Below, in pieces: positions 9,262-16,120 of a stretch of DNA of 64,000 nucleotides (positions are counted from its first letter, which is position 1; each line of letters starts with the position of its first letter). The stretch covers positions 62,001 through 126,000 of the forward strand of contig JAXLXV010000018.1 of the NCBI GenBank assembly GCA_046327745.1, read 5' to 3'. This stretch comes from JABAQJ01 sp046327745. GTDB taxonomy: Bacteria; Gemmatimonadota; Gemmatimonadetes; Gemmatimonadales; Gemmatimonadaceae. Below the pieces are notes generated by a model that saw only the letters and a list, made by a program, of their open reading frames with translations, did no database searches and was not told the origin of the DNA. The position numbers and the translations under genes are program-made.

Positions 9262-9320
9262 GCGGTGTGCGCGAAACGAACTCGTTCTCTAAACCAGCGC
9301 GCAGCCCCTTTCACGGCCCA
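9254..9320 (-). promoter_or_regulatory. Antiterminator pairing of the aro attenuator
   Basis: TGGGCCGTG inside the leader-peptide gene (9320-9312) can pair with CACGGTCCG (9262-9254) over 9 bp including two G-U pairs. The second strand is the 5' arm of the terminator, so the two structures exclude each other. A ribosome stalled with its A site at Tyr11-Tyr12 (9339-9334) would stop just short of 9320 and leave the first strand free. A short CCCA/TGGG hairpin just upstream could act as the competing pause structure. Confidence 0.65.
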
Positions 9321-9369
9321 GAAAATGGGTCGGATAATAGCGGCAAAAGTAATAGCGGCTGGCGAGCAT
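9289..9369 (-). CDS. Tyr/Phe-rich attenuator leader peptide of the aro operon
   Basis: 26-codon open frame starting with ATG at 9369 and ending in TAG at 9289. The peptide contains RYYFCRYY (residues 5-12) and a further Phe at 16: four Tyr and two Phe codons in the first sixteen. It precedes a transcription terminator and a Tyr/Phe pathway operon, the arrangement of classical amino-acid attenuators such as the E. coli pheA leader. A TTGACA -35 element lies 30 nt upstream of the ATG, so the mRNA may begin at or near the start codon; no ribosome-binding site is present. The role as a sensor of charged tRNA-Tyr and tRNA-Phe is inference. Confidence 0.72.
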   Translation of the reverse strand: MLASRYYFCRYYPTHFLGRERGCALV

Positions 9370-9375
9370 GGTGGG

Positions 9376-9405
9376 ACGGTACCGATCCGCGGGGCGAGCT
9401 GTCAA
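9376..9405 (-). promoter_or_regulatory. Predicted promoter of the aro leader and operon
   Basis: Perfect TTGACA (9405-9400), an 18-bp spacer and a weak -10 TACCGT (9381-9376). The predicted transcription start falls on or within a base or two of the leader-peptide ATG at 9369, implying a leaderless leader peptide. The -35 is strong evidence; the -10 is not. Confidence 0.55.
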
Positions 9406-9423
9406 GGGTCCGTCATTGAAGAC

Positions 9424-9459
9424 AAGGGGCCGTGAATCGCGTTGGATTCACGGCCCCTT
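9424..9459 (-). terminator. Hairpin downstream of tRNA-Cys
   Basis: Perfect 15-bp inverted repeat (AAGGGGCCGTGAATC and its complement) with a 6-nt loop, beginning 5 nt after the tRNA 3' end. Only TTGTCTTC follows on the minus strand, so it may act as a processing or stability hairpin or a weak terminator. It separates the tRNA from the aro promoter. Confidence 0.6.
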
Positions 9460-9464
9460 CTCAG

Positions 9465-9536
9465 AGGCGCCGGCCGGAATCGAACCGGCGAATAACGGTT
9501 TTGCAGACCGCTGCCTTACCACTTGGCTACGGCGCC
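9465..9536 (-). tRNA. tRNA-Cys (GCA)
   Basis: Read on the minus strand it folds as a full cloverleaf: acceptor stem GGCGCCG/CGGCGCC, D arm with AGCC..GGT, anticodon loop CTGCAAA with anticodon GCA, T arm GCCGG-TTCGATT-CCGGC, discriminator U. The 3' CCA is not encoded. It has a short variable loop and the 71-72-nt length usual for Cys tRNAs. Confidence 0.96.
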
Positions 9537-9545
9537 GACGTTGGG

Positions 9546-9574
9546 AACATAGAGCCCCTCACTCGTGCGCTCAA
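9546..9574 (-). promoter_or_regulatory. Promoter of tRNA-Cys
   Basis: TTGAGC (9574-9569), a 17-bp spacer and TATGTT (9551-9546) on the minus strand. The -10 ends 9 bp before the mature 5' end of the tRNA at 9536, the right distance for transcription start. Confidence 0.65.
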
Positions 9575-9691
9575 GCATGCGCGCAGTGCATTTTGGTCAC
9601 GCGTATCCCCCGCGCATACGGTCGCTTGTGTGCAAACACAGGCGCGCACCGTGCCGACGATCGAGCAAACCCATTGCAAGGCAGTCACAAC

Positions 9692-10663
9692 ATGACAGAT
9701 GCCGCCGAACTCGTTTCTCTGGACGACATCCGTGAGGCCCGCGAACGGGTCATGCCGCGCCTGCACCGAACGCCATTGGCGACCAGCCGAACACTCGGAA
9801 CGCGTACGAAGACCAAGGCCTGGTTGAAGCTCGAGCTGTTCCAGAAGACCGGATCGTTCAAGCCGCGCGGCGTCCTCAACACCCTGTCTCAACTCTCGCC
9901 GCACGAACGACAGCGCGGCGTCATTTCGATTTCTGCCGGCAACCATGCCCAAGCCCTTGCCTGGGGTGCCTCATCCATGGGCGTGCAATGCACCATGGTC
10001 ATGCCCGCGACCGCGGTGCGCACCAAGATTGAGGCCACACGAGAGTATGGGGCAGAGGTCATCCTCACCACGGAGGATCTGCTCGCCACCTGCCTTCAGG
10101 TGCAACGCGAACGATCCCTGACACTTGTTCATCCCTTCGACGATCTCCGTGTTATTGCCGGAGCCGGCACGGTGGGACTGGAAGTGATGGAAGACTTGAG
10201 CGAGGTCGATGCCGTCATCGTCGGCTGCGGTGGCGGCGGCCTGCTCGCAGGCGTTGCCGCGGCGGTCAAGCAACGCAATCCGTTGACCAAGGTCATTGGC
10301 GTGGAACCGCGCGGCGCCAACGGCATGATCCAGAGCCTCGCAAAGGGAGAGGCCGTGCGCCTGACGACGCTCTCCACGATTGCCGACGGTCTCGCGGCTC
10401 CATTCGCCGGAGTTCGCAATTTGGCGCACGTCCAAGCCTTCGTCGACGAAATGGTCGAAGTCGAGGACGATGAAATCGTCGATGCCATGCGTTTCTTGAT
10501 GCAACGAGCAAAAGTCGTCGCTGAGCCCGCGGGCGCCGCCGCAACGGCCGCCCTACTATCGGGCAAGGTCACCCTCCGGCCGGACTCCGTGGTCGCCGTG
10601 ATCGTCTCAGGAGGGAATGTCGACCTCGACCGGCTGCGTTCCCTGCTCGCGCCGTCCGCCTAA
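9692..10663 (+). CDS. Threonine dehydratase, catabolic type without ACT domain
   Basis: Fold-type II PLP enzyme deaminating threonine (and serine) to 2-oxobutyrate. 323 residues from ATG 9692, preceded by AAGG. PLP Lys57 lies in KTGSFKPRG; SAGNHAQALAWGA and the phosphate-binding GCGGGGLLAG follow; the end (VIVSGGNVD) is the family signature. It stops after the catalytic domain, so there is no isoleucine-binding regulatory domain as in full-length IlvA; a biosynthetic or catabolic role, or serine racemase activity, cannot be separated by sequence alone. The frame is open upstream through the tRNA region, which is not coding. Its stop overlaps that of the convergent M15-like gene (CTAA). Confidence 0.92.
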   Translation: MTDAAELVSLDDIREARERVMPRLHRTPLATSRTLGTRTKTKAWLKLELFQKTGSFKPRGVLNTLSQLSPHERQRGVISISAGNHAQALAWGASSMGVQCTMVMPATAVRTKIEATREYGAEVILTTEDLLATCLQVQRERSLTLVHPFDDLRVIAGAGTVGLEVMEDLSEVDAVIVGCGGGGLLAGVAAAVKQRNPLTKVIGVEPRGANGMIQSLAKGEAVRLTTLSTIADGLAAPFAGVRNLAHVQAFVDEMVEVEDDEIVDAMRFLMQRAKVVAEPAGAAATAALLSGKVTLRPDSVVAVIVSGGNVDLDRLRSLLAPSA

Positions 10664-11715
10664 CGGGTTGTGTCCGGCGTCGACGGGTGTTTCTTCCACC
10701 AACCACTCTCCCACCGGGCGCTCGTTCCCCTAACGTCGATGTGCGCAAAGGGACCGCTCGGCCCCATGGCCGTGTAGGTACCCAATCCGCCGATGAGCGT
10801 CGGAAAACGTGCTTCCACTCGGGCGACCGCCGCACTCACCGGCGCTACGTCCGTCAGGTCAACCCGCCCGTCGCGGTTTAAGTCGTCCATCCGACCATCC
10901 CCGTTTGCATCAATAAGAATGTCCGACGCATCTCCGTACTGGTGTCGGCTGGCACGGGCCATCCCTTCTCCCACGCCGCGATCGTTGTAGTACGGCGCAC
11001 GGAATCCTGAGAGCACCGATGCACGACTGGCCGGGTAGCCATGCGCGCTCAGGTCCTGCAAGACGAGTTCAAGCTTGTCGATCAAGCGCGGCTGCAGCAC
11101 CACGTATTTTGGCCATACGTCGGCCTGATCATGCGTCAGAAAATCACCGAGCACAAAATGCTCGGAGAGCGCAACGTCCACGTTGGACGGTGTGACTTCG
11201 ACAAATCCGTCCGGATTGTAGTAGTTCTTGGCCATCATCCAGCGTTCGGCGGGCCAGCGCCCCAGACGATACCCACGAAGGCTCTCACCCCGTTTCTCGC
11301 CAAACGGTCGAAGCACAATGAGTGAGAAAGGCAAACCGTTAGGCAACTGCACCCGGTGAATGGCTGGCGTGTGGATGGCCATCTCGCCGTAGTGGCTAAG
11401 AAATCCGGGCAACCCCAGCGCCTGAGCACTCGTCAATGTCATGAAGCGCAGTGCCCCGCTAATGCCCCGCGCCGAATCCGGCAGCGCGAATACCGGCGCC
11501 ATCGCCGCGCTGTCCGACAACCGTGCCGCATCAGCCAACCCCTGCGTCGTCGAAGCAACCGGCGTCCCGCCCGGAAGCTCGCGAAGCGAGCCAAGCATCT
11601 TGGTGCCGGCGACCACAAGAGCCACCAAGAGCACGCCTTGCACAGCGCGCTTCACGGCGTGCATGTACGGTCGCGGGGCGACCGCTGAAAGCCTCGCATC
11701 GCTTCCCTTCGTCAC
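10660..11715 (-). CDS. M15/DUF882-type peptidase with inserted calcium-loop pair, membrane-anchored
   Basis: 351 residues. A single hydrophobic segment near residues 24-36 suggests a signal anchor. The C-terminal half carries the zinc site of M15-type D,D-peptidases: ASRHQYGDASDI (His258, Asp265) and FAHIDVRG (His325, Asp327), so peptidoglycan cleavage in the periplasm is likely. Between them sit two calcium-binding loops (residues 269-277 and 278-289, DxNGDGxxD and DxNxDGxxDxxD) as in dockerins, which ordinary YcbK/DUF882 proteins lack. The GTG start at 11715 is preferred for its GGAGG; an ATG at 11664 is an alternative. Convergent with the threonine dehydratase gene. Confidence 0.82.
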   Translation of the reverse strand: MTKGSDARLSAVAPRPYMHAVKRAVQGVLLVALVVAGTKMLGSLRELPGGTPVASTTQGLADAARLSDSAAMAPVFALPDSARGISGALRFMTLTSAQALGLPGFLSHYGEMAIHTPAIHRVQLPNGLPFSLIVLRPFGEKRGESLRGYRLGRWPAERWMMAKNYYNPDGFVEVTPSNVDVALSEHFVLGDFLTHDQADVWPKYVVLQPRLIDKLELVLQDLSAHGYPASRASVLSGFRAPYYNDRGVGEGMARASRHQYGDASDILIDANGDGRMDDLNRDGRVDLTDVAPVSAAVARVEARFPTLIGGLGTYTAMGPSGPFAHIDVRGTSARWESGWWKKHPSTPDTTR

Positions 11716-11820
11716 GGTGTGTGCTTGTTCCTCCAGATTCGCGGCGTGCAGGCCGCCTCATACCCTATCGAACTCGACAGGTCCCCCAACGGTGCCACCC
11801 CTTTCTGAGACCTCCGTCCC

Positions 11821-12633
11821 GTGAAAACGGCCACTCTCATCGGCGTCCCGTACGACGCCAAATCCTCGTTCGCCCGCGGTCCCGCGCTGGCCCCGGCGGC
11901 CATTCGACACGCCCTCCATTCGCCGGCCGGAAATGCCTATTCCGAGTTCCTGGATAACGTGCTCAGTCCCGAGCTCCTCCGCGATGCCGGAGACGTAAAA
12001 GTCGAGTCCGATGACTATCCCATGGAAGGCGTGCGCCTAGCAGTGCATCAGGCCTTGGGCAGTGCGTCCGTGCCTGTGGTTCTGGGCGGAGACCACTCGA
12101 TAACCTACGCGGTAGTACGCGCTGTCCACGAACGGGTCGGCACCTTCTCGATCCTGCACTTTGATGCCCATAACGACCTGTATCACGAGTTCGAGGGCGA
12201 TGCGCTTTCGCACGCCTGCCCTTTCGCGCGAATCATGGAGGGAGGGCACGCCCGGCAACTGACTCAGGTCGGTATCCGCTGTCCAAGCCCGCATCAGGCG
12301 GAGCAGGCCCAGAAATTCAGCGTCACGGTAATCGACATGCGCGCCTGGAGCCGCGGGGTTCGCCCGGTCATTGAGGGACCCTGCTACCTATCGATCGACC
12401 TCGACGTGCTAGATCCTGCTTTTGCCCCCGGTCTTTCGCATCGTGAGCCAGGGGGACTGTCGACTCGTGAACTGCTCACGGTGATTCAGGAACTCCCCAA
12501 CCCGTTGGTGGGAGTCGACATAGTGGAGCTGAATCCGGCGCGCGACGTAGACGGGATTACGGCGGGAACCGCGGCAAAGATCCTACGCGAGGTGGTCTCG
12601 CGAATCCTTAGGGGCGATGAAGGCGACCGCTGA
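11821..12633 (+). CDS. Arginase/agmatinase family ureohydrolase
   Basis: 270-residue binuclear manganese hydrolase. Metal ligands are all present: GGDHS (His92), FDAHNDLYH (Asp115, His117, Asp119) and SIDLDVLDPAFAPG (Asp193, Asp195). The SIDLDVLDPAFAPG element is close to agmatinases, which cleave agmatine to putrescine and urea; arginase, guanidinobutyrase or formiminoglutamase cannot be excluded. The start is a GTG at 11821 without a clear ribosome-binding site. It stands alone between a divergent M15-like gene and the nitrogen-regulated glutamine synthetase III gene, which suits a role in nitrogen scavenging. Confidence 0.88.
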   Translation: MKTATLIGVPYDAKSSFARGPALAPAAIRHALHSPAGNAYSEFLDNVLSPELLRDAGDVKVESDDYPMEGVRLAVHQALGSASVPVVLGGDHSITYAVVRAVHERVGTFSILHFDAHNDLYHEFEGDALSHACPFARIMEGGHARQLTQVGIRCPSPHQAEQAQKFSVTVIDMRAWSRGVRPVIEGPCYLSIDLDVLDPAFAPGLSHREPGGLSTRELLTVIQELPNPLVGVDIVELNPARDVDGITAGTAAKILREVVSRILRGDEGDR

Positions 12634-12755
12634 GCTGAGTTTTTTGCGTTTTTCGCACACGAGAGTGGTTTTTTTGTAGAAATCTGACTACTTTCATGCC
12701 TAGTGCTTGTCGTTTGTTGTCATTGTAGCAGAATTTTGACGACACTCGCACTTGA

Positions 12756-12770
12756 TGGCACGGTCGTTGC
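12756..12770 (+). promoter_or_regulatory. Sigma-54 promoter upstream of glutamine synthetase III
   Basis: TGGCACG-GTCG-TTGC matches the -24/-12 consensus TGGCACG-N4-TTGC without a mismatch in the core. GG (12757-12758) and GC (12769-12770) have the required spacing. Transcription would begin near 12782, leaving a 5' UTR of about 90 nt. I found no convincing NtrC-type enhancer upstream. Confidence 0.82.
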
Positions 12771-12871
12771 CATCGCTAGCCACAACGCAAAAGCACCTGC
12801 CTCACTTCCCGGGACAGCCCCAATACGAATGGCGCTGTTCTCAATCTCCTTTTTGCCACTGCCACCGCCCC

Positions 12872-15091
12872 ATGTCCACGACCTTTAACGCACGAAAGGC
12901 CGCGTTGCAGACGATCGCCTCGCGCAATGCCAAACCCAGCTCCCATAGCGGGAACGGCCAGGGGGAAGGCATCTCCGAATACTTCGGCATCAACACGTTT
13001 GGCGTTAGGCAGATGCGTTCCAAGCTCCCGAAAGACGCGTACGCCAAGCTGGTCAGCGCCATTCGCCATGGCAAAAAGCTCGATGTCGACATCGCTCCGA
13101 CGGTGGCCCAAGCTATTAAGGAATGGGCGATCGGTCGTGGCGCAACGCACTTCACTCACTGGTTTCTCCCACAGACCGGACTCACGGCCGAAAAGCACGA
13201 TGCGTTCTTGGCCTTCGATGAGAACAAGCAGGCCATCGAACAGTTCTCCGGAGCACAGCTCATTCAGTCCGAGCCGGACGCCTCCTCGTTCCCTTCAGGC
13301 GGACTGCGTGCGACCTGGGAAGCGCGCGGGTACACGGCGTGGAATCCTGCCTCGCCGGTATTCATCGTCGAGTCAGGCAACGTGCGCACCCTGTGCATCC
13401 CTTCGGTCTTCATCGGCTACAACGGCGAAGCACTGGACGAGATGACCCCGCTCTTGCGGTCTTCAGACGTTCTCTCCGCTCGGGCGACCGAATTGTTGGA
13501 GCTGATCGGCGACAAGGGGGTCATGCGCGTGCACACGACCCTCGGACCTGAGCAGGAGTACTTCCTGGTCGACCGCGGCCAGTTTGCCCTGCGCCCAGAC
13601 CTCGTCATGGCCGGCCGTACCCTTATTGGGGCGCCGCCTCCGCGCGGTCAGCAGCTGGAAGATCACTACTTCGGTGGCATTCCCGAGCGCATCCAGGCCT
13701 GCATCGCCGAGGTCGAGCATGAGCTGTACAAACTCGGCGTGCCGATCGTCACGCGGCATAACGAAGTTGCGCCTTCTCAGTTTGAGATGGCGCCGTTCTT
13801 CGAAGAAACCGACATCGCGGTCGACCACAACCAACTGGTGATGGCCGTACTGCGCCGTGTCGCGCTGCGCCACGGTCTGCAGGCGCTGTTGCACGAAAAG
13901 CCGTTCGCCGGTGTGAACGGCTCCGGTAAGCACTGCAACTGGTCCATGGCCATCACCGCCGACAATGCCTTAGATGGCGTGAACCTGTTGAAGCCCGGTA
14001 AGACACCGCATCAGAATGTCCGTTTCCTGATTTTCCTTGCCGCCGTGTTACGCGCCGTGCACAAGCACGCGGGCGTTCTGCGTGCCGGCATTGGCACGTC
14101 TGGCAACGAACATCGCCTCGGCGCCAACGAAGCTCCGCCCGCGATCATCTCCGTGTTCATGGGCTCCATGCTCACGCGACTGATCGAGGAAATGGCCGCC
14201 GGACGTCAGGGCCGTGGCGATGCCGGTGAACAGCTTATCGGCCTCGGCGTTGCCAAACTCCCCGAAATCGAGAAGGACAATACTGATCGCAATCGTACGT
14301 CGCCGTTCGCCTTCACTGGTGCCAAGTTCGAGTTTCGCGCGGTCGGCAGCTCACAGTCGATCGCTTGGCCCATCACGTTGCTGAACGCCGCCGTTGCTGA
14401 GGCGCTCTCGGACCTCACGGATCAGGTCCGCGCTGAACTCAAGAAGACGAAGAAGGTTGATGACGCTGTGCTCAAGATCGTCCGTAAGGCCTTCCGCGAG
14501 ACCGCGTCCGTTCGCTTCGAGGGCAACAACTACTCCGACGCCTGGGTGAAGGAAGCGGCCAAGCGGGGGTTGTTGAACCTGCGTCGCACGCCCGAGGCGC
14601 TGGCCCAGCTTATGACACCCGCCGCCAACAAGCTGCTGGTGGGACTTGGCATCCTGACAAAGCCGGAACTCGAGTCGCGGTACCACATTCGACTCGAGCG
14701 CTACATCAAGGACATGCTCATTGAGATGCACACGCTCAAGGAAGTGGTCGACACGCTGGTCCTGCCCGCGGCGTTCTCCTACCTGCACACACTCACGTCA
14801 AGCGCTGCCGATGCCAAGGCAGCTGGCGTAAAGGTGATTCCGCAGGTGGACGCGGCCAATGAATTGGGCGCGCACGTCAAGGCGCTGCGTACCAGTCGCG
14901 AGGCCATGGTGAAGGTGCTGGAAAAGGCCGAGCATATGCACGAGGCGCCAGAGAAGGCAGCGAAGCTGCTGACGTCCGAGGGCGCGGATACCATGGCGGC
15001 GGTCCGCGCGGGTGCCGACGCGATCGAGTTGCTGATCTCCGACGATGCGTGGCCGTTGCCCAAGTATCGTGAGATGCTGTTCCCGGTTTGA
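12872..15091 (+). CDS. glnN: Glutamine synthetase type III
   Basis: ATP-dependent amination of glutamate by the large (739-residue) GS III enzyme. Signatures: LGPEQEYFLVDRG, the GS III signature KPFAGVNGSGKHCNWSM, GTSGNEHRLGANEAPPA for substrate binding, and DNTDRNRTSPFAFTG. The C-terminal helical extension (after about residue 560) with ESRYHIRLERYIKDM is particular to this class. The start is the ATG at 12872, giving MSTTFNARKAAL; the frame is open upstream to 12752 across the promoter. A sigma-54 promoter and a strong terminator frame it, so it is a single-gene, nitrogen-responsive unit. It faces a GS I operon. Confidence 0.96.
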   Translation: MSTTFNARKAALQTIASRNAKPSSHSGNGQGEGISEYFGINTFGVRQMRSKLPKDAYAKLVSAIRHGKKLDVDIAPTVAQAIKEWAIGRGATHFTHWFLPQTGLTAEKHDAFLAFDENKQAIEQFSGAQLIQSEPDASSFPSGGLRATWEARGYTAWNPASPVFIVESGNVRTLCIPSVFIGYNGEALDEMTPLLRSSDVLSARATELLELIGDKGVMRVHTTLGPEQEYFLVDRGQFALRPDLVMAGRTLIGAPPPRGQQLEDHYFGGIPERIQACIAEVEHELYKLGVPIVTRHNEVAPSQFEMAPFFEETDIAVDHNQLVMAVLRRVALRHGLQALLHEKPFAGVNGSGKHCNWSMAITADNALDGVNLLKPGKTPHQNVRFLIFLAAVLRAVHKHAGVLRAGIGTSGNEHRLGANEAPPAIISVFMGSMLTRLIEEMAAGRQGRGDAGEQLIGLGVAKLPEIEKDNTDRNRTSPFAFTGAKFEFRAVGSSQSIAWPITLLNAAVAEALSDLTDQVRAELKKTKKVDDAVLKIVRKAFRETASVRFEGNNYSDAWVKEAAKRGLLNLRRTPEALAQLMTPAANKLLVGLGILTKPELESRYHIRLERYIKDMLIEMHTLKEVVDTLVLPAAFSYLHTLTSSAADAKAAGVKVIPQVDAANELGAHVKALRTSREAMVKVLEKAEHMHEAPEKAAKLLTSEGADTMAAVRAGADAIELLISDDAWPLPKYREMLFPV

Positions 15092-15109
15092 TCAACGCCT
15101 CAGGAACAC

Positions 15110-15144
15110 AGCCCGGTGCGCAGGTCGCGTACCGGGCTTTTTTT
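15110..15144 (+). terminator. Rho-independent terminator of glnN
   Basis: AGCCCGGT (15110-15117) pairs with ACCGGGCT (15131-15138), with a 13-nt loop, followed by a run of seven T. It lies 19 bp after the glnN stop and 6 bp from the stop of the convergent gene. Confidence 0.85.
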
Positions 15145-15149
15145 CTTGG

Positions 15150-16115
15150 TTACAGGATGCGCCGAAGGGTTTCACCGCTCACGTTCGCACCACACAAGAC
15201 GATTGCCGTGACGCCGTGACAGTGCGGCGCCAGTCGCCGGTACGCCGCAACAGCCACCCCTGCCGCGCCCTCCACCAGTACATGTTCAACCGTTAGGCAA
15301 TGTCGCATGGCGTCGGCAATGTCGTCCTCGGACACGGTCACCCATTCGTCGACCAGCCGCTGGCAGATCGGAAAGGTGATGCTGCCAGCTTCAATTCCAC
15401 CGGCCGTACCGTCGGAAAGTGTCGGCAGTGAGGGCAGGTCCAGGATAGTGCCAGCTGCAACGGATTTCGCCATGACGGCAGAGTGCTCGGGAAGGCATCC
15501 AACCACTCGAACGCTCGGCATGTATGACTTCAGGTCAATCGCCATGCCACCGATCAGTCCCCCGCCCCCAACCGCGACAAAGACGGTGTCGATGCTTGGG
15601 AGCTGTCGTCGAAGCTCACTCCCCAACGTTCCCTGACCCGCCAGAACGTCGGGATCATTGTATGGCGATACGTACACGCAGCCACGCGCCTGTGCGACCG
15701 CGCGCGCCTCGAGTTCCGTGTCCAATCCGTCCGTGCCGAACAGGGTCACCGTCGCTCCCAGGCGGCGGATCGCGTTCACTTTTGGCTTGGCCGCGTGTTC
15801 CGGTACAAAGACCTCGGCGGTGATGCCCAACGCCTCCGCGGCCCACGCCACCGCCGCGCCGTGGTTACCCGAGGACGCGGCGATCACGCCGCGCTCGCGC
15901 TCTTCGTCTGAGAGACGAAGCAGTCGATTGAACGCCCCCCGCAGCTTGAACGAACCGCTGTGCTGAATATTCTCCAGCTTGAGGTAGACTTCCCCGTGTC
16001 CGTCCTCCAGGGCCCGTGAGCGTTCGACGGGCGTTTCGCGCACGTACGGTCGAATGCGCGAGTCCGCAGCCTCGATCTGGTTCCGCAGCTGAGTATCCGT
16101 GACGGTAAGCGGCAT
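15150..16115 (-). CDS. Threonine dehydratase-like PLP enzyme (possible serine/threonine racemase)
   Basis: 321-residue fold-type II PLP protein: HSGSFKLRG with the PLP Lys, SSGNHGAAVAWAA, VAVGGGGLIGG and the final VLCGANVSGE. It is distinct from the copy at 9692: a serine-racemase-like SSGNHG, shorter N-terminus and no regulatory domain. The ATG at 16115 (MPLTVTD) is 5 bp after the stop of the GS I gene, so the two form an operon. Threonine/serine deamination feeding ammonia to GS I is plausible; racemase activity is the main alternative. Confidence 0.88.
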   Translation of the reverse strand: MPLTVTDTQLRNQIEAADSRIRPYVRETPVERSRALEDGHGEVYLKLENIQHSGSFKLRGAFNRLLRLSDEERERGVIAASSGNHGAAVAWAAEALGITAEVFVPEHAAKPKVNAIRRLGATVTLFGTDGLDTELEARAVAQARGCVYVSPYNDPDVLAGQGTLGSELRRQLPSIDTVFVAVGGGGLIGGMAIDLKSYMPSVRVVGCLPEHSAVMAKSVAAGTILDLPSLPTLSDGTAGGIEAGSITFPICQRLVDEWVTVSEDDIADAMRHCLTVEHVLVEGAAGVAVAAYRRLAPHCHGVTAIVLCGANVSGETLRRIL

Positions 16116-16120
16116 GCGAC

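Noticed and set aside
9192..9314. Upstream in-frame extension of aroF
   Set aside because: The extension would translate the terminator hairpin and its U-run and shows no similarity to DAHP synthases, which begin at MIIVTRSG.
12654..12673. Possible NtrC enhancer upstream of the sigma-54 promoter
   Set aside because: GCAC..TGGT is present, but the spacing differs from the NtrC consensus and the outer bases do not match.
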